Below, piece by piece: positions 8,409 through 16,483 of a stretch of DNA of 45,803 nucleotides. A program made the translations under genes and the position numbers. The DNA is taken from NCBI GenBank assembly GCA_029097145.1, contig JAQXNC010000103.1:1-45803 (forward strand), written 5' to 3'. The notes beneath the pieces are model-generated. The model saw only the letters and a program-made list of their open reading frames with translations, ran no database searches and was not told the origin of the DNA. Within the stretch, counting starts at the first letter, position 1, and every line of letters starts with the position of its first letter. The DNA comes from Bacillota bacterium (GTDB lineage Bacteria; Bacillota_I; Bacilli_A; Erysipelotrichales; Erysipelotrichaceae).

Positions 8409-8983
8409 TAGAATCTGGATTTAACCTGCCAGTTATCGAGATCGGATAGATGAATATCTTTTAATTTGTTGATATTATAAGTTTTGACTTTCGTATTTTT
8501 AGTGATAATCAGTCCAATTATTTTTGAAGCTTTTTCTTCATTATCAACCCTTAATACAATTATTTTATCATTATCACCAGTTTTTATAGTGACACCATGG
8601 TTTCCTTTGTATGGATGTCTAACTTTTTCAAATATATTATCGTTATGTATTACTTCCTTAATCTTATCGTATGAAATTACAATATACTTGCCATATGAAT
8701 AGCTGTATACATTGTTTTCAGTGAAAACGGTATTATCAATGATTCTGAATTCTTTTTCATTGATTTGACGAGTAAAAGTCAACATTTTAACGGTGTCTAA
8801 AACCCATAAAACTATGGCTATTATAAAAGTTATTTGTACTAATAACAGAAAACATAATGTAATTTGGCTGTTTGATGATAAATACAGTAATAAAAAAACA
8901 ATAGAAAGAACTGCTAAAATTATCAGATAGAATCGGTATTTATCAAGTATGATGGTTCTGAATGTCTTGTTAATCATTTTCAT
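8408..8983 (-). CDS. Hypothetical membrane protein with two N-terminal helices
   Basis: I do not recognise this 191-residue protein. It has two hydrophobic segments near residues 17-36 and 41-64, forming a hairpin. A soluble domain of about 125 residues follows, rich in beta-prone stretches (for example KYIVISYDKI and GVTIKTGDND) and many Lys/Asn. The layout of a short membrane hairpin plus a beta-rich domain resembles bacterial PH-like/YdbT-type proteins, but I see no diagnostic motif. Two starts are possible: ATG 8983, or ATG 8977, which is better spaced (9 nt) from an AAGAGG. It is a single-gene unit; a TATAAT at 9029-9034 (minus) would give a leader of roughly 40 nt. Confidence 0.6.
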   Translation of the reverse strand: MKMINKTFRTIILDKYRFYLIILAVLSIVFLLLYLSSNSQITLCFLLLVQITFIIAIVLWVLDTVKMLTFTRQINEKEFRIIDNTVFTENNVYSYSYGKYIVISYDKIKEVIHNDNIFEKVRHPYKGNHGVTIKTGDNDKIIVLRVDNEEKASKIIGLIITKNTKVKTYNINKLKDIHLSDLDNWQVKSRF

Positions 8984-9028
8984 TTGCCTCTTTTAAACTG
9001 CGATAAATTTTACGATCTTGGTTGTTAA

Positions 9029-9034
9029 ATTATA
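9029..9034 (-). promoter_or_regulatory. -10 element of the hypothetical membrane-protein gene
   Basis: TATAAT on the minus strand, with an ATTACA about 16 nt upstream as a plausible -35. The resulting leader carries an AAGAGG ribosome binding site. Confidence 0.45.
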
Positions 9035-9077
9035 ATATTCCCATTTATATTGTAATATATTAAATTCAATTTTTAAT

Positions 9078-9105
9078 AAAAAAAGATATCTCAGACTGAG
9101 ATATC
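9078..9105 (-). terminator. Intrinsic terminator of the tRNA-Leu pair
   Basis: On the minus strand GATATCTCA and TGAGATATC form a 9-bp stem with a 3-nt loop, followed by a run of seven T. The stem is almost identical to the folT terminator at the left edge. Confidence 0.85.
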
Positions 9106-9120
9106 GGTTTATCTTATAAG

Positions 9121-9203
9121 TGGTGCACCAGACAAGATTTGAACTTGCACGATCGCTCACACGCCCCTCAAGCGTGCGCGTCTACCAATTCCGCCACTGG
9201 TGC
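9121..9203 (-). tRNA. tRNA-Leu, anticodon GAG
   Basis: The minus-strand sequence folds as a class II tRNA. The acceptor stem is GCACCAG/CTGGTGC with discriminator A and an encoded CCA. The anticodon stem CACGC/GCGTG encloses a TTGAGGG loop giving anticodon GAG, which reads CUU and CUC. The T arm contains GTTCAAATC. A variable arm is present as expected for leucine tRNA. It is co-transcribed downstream of the CAG isoacceptor, 9 nt away. Confidence 0.95.
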
Positions 9204-9212
9204 TTTATTGAG

Positions 9213-9296
9213 TGGTGCGCCAAACAGGACTTGAACCTGCACGAGTAAATCACATGAACCTGAATCATGCGCGTCTACCATTTCCGCCATTGGCGC
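9213..9296 (-). tRNA. tRNA-Leu, anticodon CAG
   Basis: A class II tRNA on the minus strand. The acceptor stem is GCGCCAA/TTGGCGC with discriminator A and an encoded CCA. The anticodon stem CATGA/TCATG has a TTCAGGT loop, so the anticodon is CAG for CUG codons. The T arm contains GTTCAAGTC. It is the first gene of the pair, and the promoter places +1 within a couple of nt of its 5' end, leaving almost no 5' precursor leader. Confidence 0.95.
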
Positions 9297-9304
9297 ATAC
9301 AAGT

Positions 9305-9334
9305 ATTATAATTATTCTTGCGCATATTTGTCAA
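9305..9334 (-). promoter_or_regulatory. Sigma-A promoter of the tRNA-Leu pair
   Basis: Minus-strand TTGACA and TATAAT, both perfect consensus, are separated by 18 nt. The -10 ends 8 nt before the tRNA. It lies face to face with the typA promoter, sharing the same 40 bp. Confidence 0.85.
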
Positions 9335-9346
9335 TGTGTTTATAAT
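9318..9346 (+). promoter_or_regulatory. Sigma-A promoter of typA (leaderless)
   Basis: TTGCGC and TATAAT are separated by exactly 17 nt. The TATAAT ends 8 nt before the typA ATG, so +1 falls on or within 2 nt of the start codon. No Shine-Dalgarno can fit. Confidence 0.75.
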
Positions 9347-9354
9347 ATTCAAGT

Positions 9355-11187
9355 ATGGAATTTAGAAAGATTATTAACGTTGCGGTTATAGCGCACGTCG
9401 ATGCAGGGAAGAGTACTTTAGTTGATGCCTTTTTAAGTCAGTCACACGTTTTTTCTGACCACGAGGAGGTTCAAGAATGCGTAATGGATTCAAACGATTT
9501 GGAAAGAGAACGTGGCATTACAATCTATTCAAAGAACTGCTCAGTTAACTACAAAGACTACAAGATTAATATTGTAGATACTCCAGGACACGCTGACTTC
9601 TCAAGTGAAGTTGAACGTATTATTAAGACAGTTGATACGGTTATTCTCTTGGTAGATTCAAGTGAAGGACCAATGCCTCAGACACGTTTTGTATTAAAAA
9701 AATCTCTTGAAGCTAATCTGAAACCAATCCTTTTAATCAACAAGATAGATAAAAAGGATGCCCGTCCAATCGAAGTAATTGATGAAGTATATGATCTGTT
9801 CCTTGACCTTGGAGCCAGTGATGAACAGTTAGACTTCCCAATCTTATATGGTATTGCCAAACAGGGAATTGTCAGATATCAGATTGATGACACTAATGAA
9901 GACATCAACCCATTATTTGAAACAATCGTTAAACATACTGACTATTATCCTGATTTGATGGATGAAAGTCTTGTGATGCAGGTATCTGCTCTGGCTTATG
10001 ATGATTATATTGGACGTATTGGAATTGGTCGTGTATATCAGGGTATCATTAAGACTAACAGTACAATAACTGTATGTAATAATGATGGTAAGAATGAAAC
10101 AGCTAAGATTGCTAATCTCTTTAATTATCAGGGATTAAAGCGTACCGCTGTTGAAGAGGCACAGTGTGGTGATATTGTGCTTATCAGTGGTATCTCAGAT
10201 ATTGAAATTGGCGATACTATCAATACTTTAAATAACCCAATGCCTATGCCATCGATTGCCATTGAAGAGCCAACTCTTTCGATGAATTTCATGGTTAATA
10301 CTTCACCATTCCAGGGCCGTAGTGGTAAATATGTCACATCAAGAAATATCCGTGACCGTTTAATGAAGGAACTGGAAGTTAATGTTGGTTTAAGAGTTGA
10401 GGAAACTGATTCAACAGATACTTTTAAGGTTTCAGGTCGTGGTGAACTCCATTTATCAATTTTGCTTGAAAATATGCGTCGAGAAGGATATGAGATTGCA
10501 GTAAGTAAACCAGAAGTAATTCTGAAAACTATTGATGGTGTATTATCAGAACCAGTAGAAGAGGTAATCTGTTCAGTTCCAAATGAGTATAGTGGTACTG
10601 TAATTAATAAGCTTAATCTGAGAAAAGGTCAGATGATTGATATTGAAGACGAAGGAAGCTATACAAAGATTATCTATCATGTTTCAACAAGAGGCTTACT
10701 TGGATATCGCAGTGAGTTTATCAATGATACTAAGGGCGAAGGTGTTCTGGTACGTAAGTTTATTGCCTATGAAGCATATAAGGGTGAAATACCAGGAAGA
10801 CAGAATGGTGTTCTGATTTCATGTGATAGTGGTAAGGCTATGACTTATGCCTTATGGAATATTCAGGAACGTGGTTCATTATTCATTACACCTCAGACTG
10901 AAGTATATGAAGGTATGATTATTGGCGTTGCATCTAAGAATATGGATATGGAAGTCAATCCTATCAAGAATAAGAAGATGACAGCCGTGAGATCAACCGG
11001 TAATGATGAAGCTATGAAACTGGTTCCAGCCAAGATATTATCTCTTGAAGAAGCTCTTGAATTCATCAATGACGATGAACTGGTTGAAATAACACCTGAT
11101 TCTATCAGATTAAGAAAGAAATATCTGACAAATCTTGATCGTCGCAGATACTTAAGAACTATCAATAAAACTGAAGAAGAAGCGTAA
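9355..11187 (+). CDS. typA: Translational GTPase TypA/BipA
   Basis: A 610-residue ribosome-associated GTPase with the normal family length and domain order: G domain, domain II, EF-G-like domains III and V, and a BipA-specific C-terminus. G1 is [10 protein letters not shown]2 is around [11 protein letters not shown]3 is [15 protein letters not shown] with the catalytic His intact, and G4 is [11 protein letters not shown]. TypA binds 70S ribosomes and assists 50S maturation and stress adaptation. It is read alone from a promoter overlapping that of two tRNA-Leu genes, and translation would start on a leaderless mRNA. Its stop codon lies inside the terminator hairpin. Confidence 0.97.
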   Translation: MEFRKIINVAVIAHVDAGKSTLVDAFLSQSHVFSDHEEVQECVMDSNDLERERGITIYSKNCSVNYKDYKINIVDTPGHADFSSEVERIIKTVDTVILLVDSSEGPMPQTRFVLKKSLEANLKPILLINKIDKKDARPIEVIDEVYDLFLDLGASDEQLDFPILYGIAKQGIVRYQIDDTNEDINPLFETIVKHTDYYPDLMDESLVMQVSALAYDDYIGRIGIGRVYQGIIKTNSTITVCNNDGKNETAKIANLFNYQGLKRTAVEEAQCGDIVLISGISDIEIGDTINTLNNPMPMPSIAIEEPTLSMNFMVNTSPFQGRSGKYVTSRNIRDRLMKELEVNVGLRVEETDSTDTFKVSGRGELHLSILLENMRREGYEIAVSKPEVILKTIDGVLSEPVEEVICSVPNEYSGTVINKLNLRKGQMIDIEDEGSYTKIIYHVSTRGLLGYRSEFINDTKGEGVLVRKFIAYEAYKGEIPGRQNGVLISCDSGKAMTYALWNIQERGSLFITPQTEVYEGMIIGVASKNMDMEVNPIKNKKMTAVRSTGNDEAMKLVPAKILSLEEALEFINDDELVEITPDSIRLRKKYLTNLDRRRYLRTINKTEEEA

Positions 11188-11201
11188 AGGCTTCTTTTTT
11201 T
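11178..11201 (+). terminator. Intrinsic terminator of typA
   Basis: AGAAGC and GCTTCT form a 6-bp stem enclosing the stop codon region (GTAAAG), followed by T6. The next -10 box starts only three bases later. Confidence 0.8.
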
Positions 11202-11209
11202 GATATAAT
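11201..11209 (+). promoter_or_regulatory. Extended -10 promoter of the ABC exporter gene
   Basis: TGA-TATAAT directly follows the typA terminator. The ATG at 11208 in the ORF track overlaps this box, so the real start is the ATG at 11238, about 28 nt downstream, which has its own Shine-Dalgarno. Confidence 0.65.
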
Positions 11210-11237
11210 GGTAAAGTTACAAAGGGGGGTTATCAGA

Positions 11238-12989
11238 ATGCTTAAAAGATTTATTGCGTACTACAGGCCACATATGAAGCTTTTTATCATGGACATGCTG
11301 GCATCATTAATGATATCGGTAATAGGTATGGGATATCCGATTCTGACAAGAAAGATGCTGAATGAATATATTCCTGATCATAATATACAAATGGTAATTA
11401 ATGGAGCACTCTTACTCTTTGTATTGTACTTTGTGAGAATGCTTTTGAGGTATTTTGTCCAGTTTTATGGTCATATGGTTGGCACATATATGCAAGCAGC
11501 CATGCGTAAGGATATGTTTTTAAAACTGCAGAAACTGCCTTTTACTTATTTTGATAATCACGAGACCGGTAAAATCATGTCGAGAATGACCAATGATTTA
11601 ATGGATGTTTCAGAATTGGCTCATCATGGTCCTGAAAACATCTTTATGTCATCAATCATGATTATTGGCTCATTTATCTATCTTTCAACGATTAATCTGA
11701 AACTGACGCTGATCATCTTTATCTGTGTTCCAATTCTGGCAGTAATTTCATCTTTACTTCGTAAAAAGATGCGTGATGCCTTTGCAGAAGCCAGAAAGAC
11801 AATTGCGATTATCAATGGTGCCCTGTCTTCAAGTATCAGCGGTATCAGGGTAACTAAGGCTTTCTCTAATTCTCAAAAAGAAGCAGAAAAATTTGAAACT
11901 GGTAATAATGCCTATGTCGAAGCCAGAAGAAAATCATACAAGTATATGGGTCTTTTCCATTCTTCAACCAGCTTTATTACAGATGTCTTTAATGTTGTAT
12001 GTCTTTTGTCAGGCGGTATATTCCTCTATAATGGTGAAATTTCATTTGGAGATTATTCGACATTTATTGTATCAATCAATCTCTTTATATCGCCAGTAAC
12101 TACTCTGATTCAGTTTATGGAACAGTTCCAGAATGGTGTAACAGGCTTTGAAAGATTCCTTGAAATCATGGATGAGAAGGAAGAAGACGAAAGAGCGAAT
12201 GCTATCGATATTGGTAAGGCTCATGGTGATATTGAATTTAAACACGTTTCATTCAGATATAATGAGAAGGAACAGATTCTTGATGATGTATCTTTTGAAG
12301 TTAAAAGTGGTGAAACTTTAGCTTTAGTTGGACCAAGTGGTGGTGGTAAGACAACAATCTGTCATCTTTTACCTGACTTTTATCATGTGAACAGTGGTGA
12401 AATCCTGATTGATGGTAGAGATATTAGAGATATTACCTATGCTTCACTCAGAAAGAATATAGGTATTGTTCAACAGGATGTCTTCTTATTTGGCGGTACA
12501 ATCTACGATAATATTCTCTATGGAAGGCTTGATGCGACATTTGAAGAGGTTGTAAAGGCGGCTAAAGATGCTAATATCTATGATTTTATTATGAATCTTC
12601 CGGACAAGTTTGACACTGAAGTTGGTGAAAGAGGTGTCAGATTATCTGGAGGACAGAAACAGCGTATTTCAATTGCCAGAGTATTCTTAAAGAATCCAAA
12701 GATTCTGATTCTTGATGAAGCTACCAGCGCTCTTGATAATACAACTGAAATTCTGATACAGAAAGCACTGGATAAACTGTCAAAAGACCGTACGACAATC
12801 GTTGTTGCACATCGTCTGAGTACTATCAGAAATGCTGATAAGATTGCGGTTATCCAAAAAGGTAAGGTTAAGGAAATCGGTTCACATGATGAACTTATCG
12901 ATAGAAATGGAATCTATACGCATTTATATAATCTTCAGTTTAAGACATATGAAGATGATGTTTTTGACATTGAACAAAATCTGATATAA
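11238..12989 (+). CDS. ABC transporter, fused permease and ATPase (exporter type)
   Basis: This is a 583-residue half-transporter. The six-helix transmembrane domain covers about residues 1-315 and the nucleotide-binding domain covers the C-terminal 240 residues. Walker A is VGPSGGGKTTICH, the signature is LSGGQKQRISIARVF, Walker B is ILILDEATSALD, and the switch His is in VVAHRLST. It would act as a homodimer or with a partner encoded elsewhere; the exported substrate is not evident. The start moves from the tracked 11208 to 11238, where AAAGGGGGG lies about 8 nt upstream and the protein begins MLKRFIAYYRPH. The promoter of the following HAD gene lies in its last codons. Confidence 0.92.
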   Translation: MLKRFIAYYRPHMKLFIMDMLASLMISVIGMGYPILTRKMLNEYIPDHNIQMVINGALLLFVLYFVRMLLRYFVQFYGHMVGTYMQAAMRKDMFLKLQKLPFTYFDNHETGKIMSRMTNDLMDVSELAHHGPENIFMSSIMIIGSFIYLSTINLKLTLIIFICVPILAVISSLLRKKMRDAFAEARKTIAIINGALSSSISGIRVTKAFSNSQKEAEKFETGNNAYVEARRKSYKYMGLFHSSTSFITDVFNVVCLLSGGIFLYNGEISFGDYSTFIVSINLFISPVTTLIQFMEQFQNGVTGFERFLEIMDEKEEDERANAIDIGKAHGDIEFKHVSFRYNEKEQILDDVSFEVKSGETLALVGPSGGGKTTICHLLPDFYHVNSGEILIDGRDIRDITYASLRKNIGIVQQDVFLFGGTIYDNILYGRLDATFEEVVKAAKDANIYDFIMNLPDKFDTEVGERGVRLSGGQKQRISIARVFLKNPKILILDEATSALDNTTEILIQKALDKLSKDRTTIVVAHRLSTIRNADKIAVIQKGKVKEIGSHDELIDRNGIYTHLYNLQFKTYEDDVFDIEQNLI

Positions 12990-12990
12990 T
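12982..12990 (+). promoter_or_regulatory. Extended -10 promoter of the HAD gene (leaderless)
   Basis: CTGA-TATAAT spans the stop codon of the ABC gene. The box ends exactly 6 nt before the ATG at 12997 and no Shine-Dalgarno is present. A TTGACA at 12964-12969 is 15 nt upstream, and a TTTTGA is 17 nt upstream. Confidence 0.65.
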
Positions 12991-12996
12991 TGACTC

Positions 12997-13776
12997 ATGA
13001 CAAAGAAAAAAGCAATTGTATTTGATGTCGATGGAACATTAATACCATATGGGAAAAAGGGAATAGATACAAAACTTGTAGAAATACTTAATACTCTTAA
13101 GAATGATTATTATCTTTTTGTTGCGACAGGCAGACATATGCTTGAATTGAGTGATCTTGGTGGAGTAGACTTTGATGCCTATATTACATCTGATGGTCAG
13201 GTAGTAACTATTAATTCTGGAGAAGTTTATGCATCTACTATTCCTAAAGATGACATTGAAAATGTTGTGAGATATGTAACCAAGAATCAGATTGCCTGCG
13301 CCTTTACTGAAATGGATGAATATTATATTAATTTTACTAATCGTAAGGTTGAGAAATATCATGATTATGTCGTATTTAATACACCCAAGATTAAAGATAT
13401 AAATAAGGCAATCGATGGTGAGGTACTGGTTGTGACAGTATTTGATAATGATTATGAAGTTAAAGAAATATTAAAACTGATGCCTGATTGTAAAATGATG
13501 CGTTCTAATCAGTATGGGGCTGATATTGTATCAGCTAAAAGTGGTAAGGGCACAGGCTTAAGGAAAGCTCTTAAACACTTTAATATCAGTAATAAGAATG
13601 TAATTGCCTTTGGTGATGGTGAAAATGATTTAGATATGTTCAAGGTATGTTTGAAGACATGTGCCATGGGTAATGGTGATGAAACATTGAAAAAAGAAGC
13701 TTCATATGTATCAAGTGATGCCAGTGAAGATGGAATTATAAATGGACTTAAATATTTTAAGGTTCTGGAGGATTAA
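12997..13776 (+). CDS. HAD superfamily phosphatase, Cof type
   Basis: A 259-residue cytoplasmic hydrolase of the Cof/type IIB HAD group. Motif I is FDVDGTLIPYG with both aspartates, motif II is in FVATGRH, motif III is the Lys in VSAKSGKGTGL, and motif IV is AFGDGENDLDMF. The cap domain spans roughly residues 80-185. These enzymes dephosphorylate sugar phosphates or cofactors such as pyridoxal phosphate or FMN; the substrate is not assignable. It has its own promoter and a leaderless start, and the downstream aminopeptidase follows after 3 nt with a GGAGG, so the two form an operon. Confidence 0.9.
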   Translation: MTKKKAIVFDVDGTLIPYGKKGIDTKLVEILNTLKNDYYLFVATGRHMLELSDLGGVDFDAYITSDGQVVTINSGEVYASTIPKDDIENVVRYVTKNQIACAFTEMDEYYINFTNRKVEKYHDYVVFNTPKIKDINKAIDGEVLVVTVFDNDYEVKEILKLMPDCKMMRSNQYGADIVSAKSGKGTGLRKALKHFNISNKNVIAFGDGENDLDMFKVCLKTCAMGNGDETLKKEASYVSSDASEDGIINGLKYFKVLED

Positions 13777-13779
13777 ATT

Positions 13780-15033
13780 ATGATTAATGAAATGCTTAAA
13801 TTTCTGGATCAAAGCCCAACAGCTTTTAATGCGATTAAGAATTTTACAGATGAACTTGACGCTAATGGTTATGAAAGGCTCAGTGAAAAAGAAATATTTC
13901 AGATTGAAAAAGGACATAAGTATTATGTGACAAGAAATGGTTCAAGTTTAATTGCCTTTAATGTTGGTGAAAGACTTGATAATGCAGCTTTAAAGATCGT
14001 TGCATCACATTCAGACTGTCCTGGTTTTAAAGTTAAACCAAATGCCTTGATTAAAAATGGTAAATTTACCCGTCTAAATGTTGAGGTGTATGGTGGTCCT
14101 ATTCTTTCAACGTGGTTAGATCGACCACTTGGACTTGCTGGCAGAATAATCTATCGTGAAAATGGTCTTGTCAAGACAAAGGCTGTTAATATTGATGAGG
14201 ATTTTGCGATTATTCCAAGTGTGGCAATTCATATGAATCGTGAAGCTAATAATGGATATAAGAATAATCCACAGGTTGATATGATACCGCTTGTCGCTTT
14301 GGGTGATGATTTTGATCTCATTAACTATCTAAAGGAAAAGACTGGTCTTGATGTGGTAAATTATGATCTTTATTTATCATTAAGACAAAAGGCTGTCATC
14401 TACAGTAATAAGCAGTTCTTCTCATCTAATCATATTGACAATCTTGAATGTGCATATACATCATTTAAGGCTTTTCTGAATAATTTTGAAGAAGATGCGA
14501 TTAATATCTGTGCTGTCTTTGATAATGAAGAAGTTGGTTCCCTGACAAGACAGGGTGCCAATAGTGACTTTATGTATTACACAATTAAGCGTGTGCTTGA
14601 AAGTCTAAATCTTGATTATCCATCAACTGTCGCAAGATCAATGCTGGTATCAGCTGATAATGCTCATAGCGTTCATCCAAACCATGAAGAGTTGTCTGAT
14701 CCCGTTAATCGTCCTTGTATGAATCAGGGTATTGTCATTAAATATAACGCCAATCAGTCATATACAAGTGATGCCTTAAGTTCAGCACTTTTTACAGAAG
14801 TATTAAAGAAACGTGATGTACCATATCAGTATTTTACCAACCGTTCTGATATGCGCGGTGGAGGTACTTTAGGTAATATATCTAATTCACATGTATCAAT
14901 TGTATCGGTTGATATCGGATTACCACAGCTGGCAATGCACTCATGTTATGAGACGGCTGGAGTTAAGGATTTTGAATATATGATTAAAGGATTGAGTGCT
15001 TTTTACCAAGAAAAGATTCAAATTCCTGAATAA
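13780..15033 (+). CDS. M18 family aminopeptidase (aspartyl aminopeptidase/ApeB type)
   Basis: This is a 417-residue dinuclear zinc aminopeptidase, shorter than the M18 enzyme at 5914 and of the DNPEP/ApeB type. Metal and catalytic segments are VASHSDCPGFKVKP, YGGPILSTWLDRPLGLAGR, DNEEVGSLTRQGANS, SADNAHSVHPNHEE and LAMHSCYETAG. It cleaves N-terminal, often acidic, residues from peptides in the cytoplasm, by analogy with the family. It begins 3 nt after the HAD gene with a GGAGG Shine-Dalgarno and ends in a terminator, making a two-gene unit. Confidence 0.9.
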   Translation: MINEMLKFLDQSPTAFNAIKNFTDELDANGYERLSEKEIFQIEKGHKYYVTRNGSSLIAFNVGERLDNAALKIVASHSDCPGFKVKPNALIKNGKFTRLNVEVYGGPILSTWLDRPLGLAGRIIYRENGLVKTKAVNIDEDFAIIPSVAIHMNREANNGYKNNPQVDMIPLVALGDDFDLINYLKEKTGLDVVNYDLYLSLRQKAVIYSNKQFFSSNHIDNLECAYTSFKAFLNNFEEDAINICAVFDNEEVGSLTRQGANSDFMYYTIKRVLESLNLDYPSTVARSMLVSADNAHSVHPNHEELSDPVNRPCMNQGIVIKYNANQSYTSDALSSALFTEVLKKRDVPYQYFTNRSDMRGGGTLGNISNSHVSIVSVDIGLPQLAMHSCYETAGVKDFEYMIKGLSAFYQEKIQIPE

Positions 15034-15054
15034 ATCGCCTTTGGGCGATTTTTT
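15032..15054 (+). terminator. Intrinsic terminator after the second M18 gene
   Basis: AATCGCC and GGCGATT form a 7-bp stem with a TTTG loop and are followed by a T run. The stop codon overlaps the 5' stem. Confidence 0.85.
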
Positions 15055-15066
15055 AATATAAAAGTA

Positions 15067-15075
15067 TGATAGAAT
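15067..15075 (+). promoter_or_regulatory. Promoter of the V/A-type ATPase operon
   Basis: TGA-TAGAAT is an extended -10 that would start the mRNA around 15082, just before a strong TAGGAGGG Shine-Dalgarno. The leader would be only about 17 nt long. Confidence 0.6.
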
Positions 15076-15098
15076 TACAAAGTTAGGAGGGAGATAGG

Positions 15099-15410
15099 AT
15101 GGAATTAAAGGATATTAAAGAGTTGATTGAATTTGATCATGACACAATGCAGGCTGTAATTGATATTCATTCCAAGAAGGAAACTACACTTAAAGAGATT
15201 GCTCTTGAAAAAGATGAAATCTATAAGAGTTCCTGGGAAGCTGTCAATAAGCAGGTTGAAGAGACCAAGAAAAAGCTTGATGAAAAGATTGCATCTGATG
15301 CAGCACTTAATGAAAAGAAATATAACGAAATGTCATCTTTAATTACCAGCACTTTCCAGAGTTCAAAAGAACAGTGGAAAAAGGAACTTTTTGATCGTAC
15401 GATTAAATAG
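15099..15410 (+). CDS. V/A-type ATP synthase peripheral stalk subunit (H/G, NtpF-like)
   Basis: A 103-residue, highly charged, almost entirely helical protein with an extended coiled-coil (ETTLKEIALEKDEIYKSSW, then EETKKKLDEKI) and no membrane segment. It is the first gene of the ATPase operon, where E. hirae ntpF and Thermus atpG sit, and in size it fits the small peripheral-stalk subunit that pairs with subunit E to tie V1 to subunit I. Identification rests mainly on position and coiled-coil character, because this subunit is poorly conserved. TAGGAGGG lies 8 nt upstream of the start. Confidence 0.7.
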   Translation: MELKDIKELIEFDHDTMQAVIDIHSKKETTLKEIALEKDEIYKSSWEAVNKQVEETKKKLDEKIASDAALNEKKYNEMSSLITSTFQSSKEQWKKELFDRTIK

Positions 15411-15430
15411 TTTCTCAAAAGGAGGTAAAA

Positions 15431-16468
15431 ATGACAAATAAAGCTGCAAATGCAATGACTGCTAAAACGAAGGCTATCTATGCCAAACGTCTTAAGGAAT
15501 CTGATTATCAGAACCTGTTGCAGAAAAAAAGTGTTGCTGAAATAGCTTCTTATTTAAAGAATGATACATATTTTAAAGAAAGCCTTGATGGAATTAATGA
15601 AAAGGCCTTACATCGTGGACAACTTGAAGTAATTATCAGAAATGATCTGATTAAGCGTATTTCAAGAATACTGAAATATAGTCCTCAAAAAAATGGTGGT
15701 TTCTTTAGAATAGTTGTCATTCAAAGTGAGATAAATCTTCTATTGGCAAGTATCAGATCAATTCTGTCTGGTGATTATCAGAAAGTAATTATAGAATTAC
15801 CTTTGATTATTGAATCAGAAATCTGCTTTGATATCAAAAAGGTTGCCAACTGTAGAGAACTGAGTGAACTTGCTGAAATAGTTAAGGGTACACCATATTA
15901 CGATATTATCTATAAATATCGTCATACGGAAATAAGTGAATTTAACTTTGTTGGACTTGAACAGGAATTACAACGCCATTACTACGAAGAAATGGGAAAA
16001 CTTGTCAAGACATCAATCAGTAAGTCCAGTAAGGATGCAATAGAAGAGATATTCTATACTGAAGTTGAATTAGATAATATATCGAAAATATATCGTCTTA
16101 AGAAATACTTTAATGCACCAAAAGAGATGATTAAGGATATGATAACCCCGGTATATTCAAGATTCACTAAAAGAGATCTTGAAGATATTATTGATAATGT
16201 GAGTGCTGATCATATTATTGATCGATTATGCGAAACATCATATCGCAATTATCTGGATGATAGTCGTTTTATGTTCATCGAACATACTACTAAAATGATT
16301 AACTACAATTTAAACCATAAACATTTGCTCTTCTCAAGTGATGCCGATCTGGTATTACTGACATATTTAAGTTTAATGGGAATTGAAATACAAAACATAG
16401 TCGATATTATCGAAGGTGTCAGATATCATATTCCTGCTGAACAGATTAAGAAGATGCTTATATATTAA
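15431..16468 (+). CDS. ntpC: V/A-type ATP synthase subunit C
   Basis: A 345-residue soluble subunit C (equivalent to eukaryotic subunit d), a funnel-shaped connector between the central rotor shaft and the membrane c/K ring. The N-terminus has the family look: AKTKAIYAKRLKESDYQNLL, then VAEIASYLKN. The remainder is helical with repeated bundles. It follows the stalk gene after 20 nt with an AAAGGAGG ribosome binding site. Its place before subunit I rather than between E and F/G is unusual compared with ntpFIKECGABD and atpGILECFABD. Confidence 0.85.
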   Translation: MTNKAANAMTAKTKAIYAKRLKESDYQNLLQKKSVAEIASYLKNDTYFKESLDGINEKALHRGQLEVIIRNDLIKRISRILKYSPQKNGGFFRIVVIQSEINLLLASIRSILSGDYQKVIIELPLIIESEICFDIKKVANCRELSELAEIVKGTPYYDIIYKYRHTEISEFNFVGLEQELQRHYYEEMGKLVKTSISKSSKDAIEEIFYTEVELDNISKIYRLKKYFNAPKEMIKDMITPVYSRFTKRDLEDIIDNVSADHIIDRLCETSYRNYLDDSRFMFIEHTTKMINYNLNHKHLLFSSDADLVLLTYLSLMGIEIQNIVDIIEGVRYHIPAEQIKKMLIY

Positions 16469-16483
16469 AAAGGAGGATAGTTA

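Noticed and set aside
11208-11237. Upstream ATG start for the ABC exporter
   Set aside because: The ATG is part of a TATAAT -10 element and has no ribosome binding site; 11238 has a strong one.
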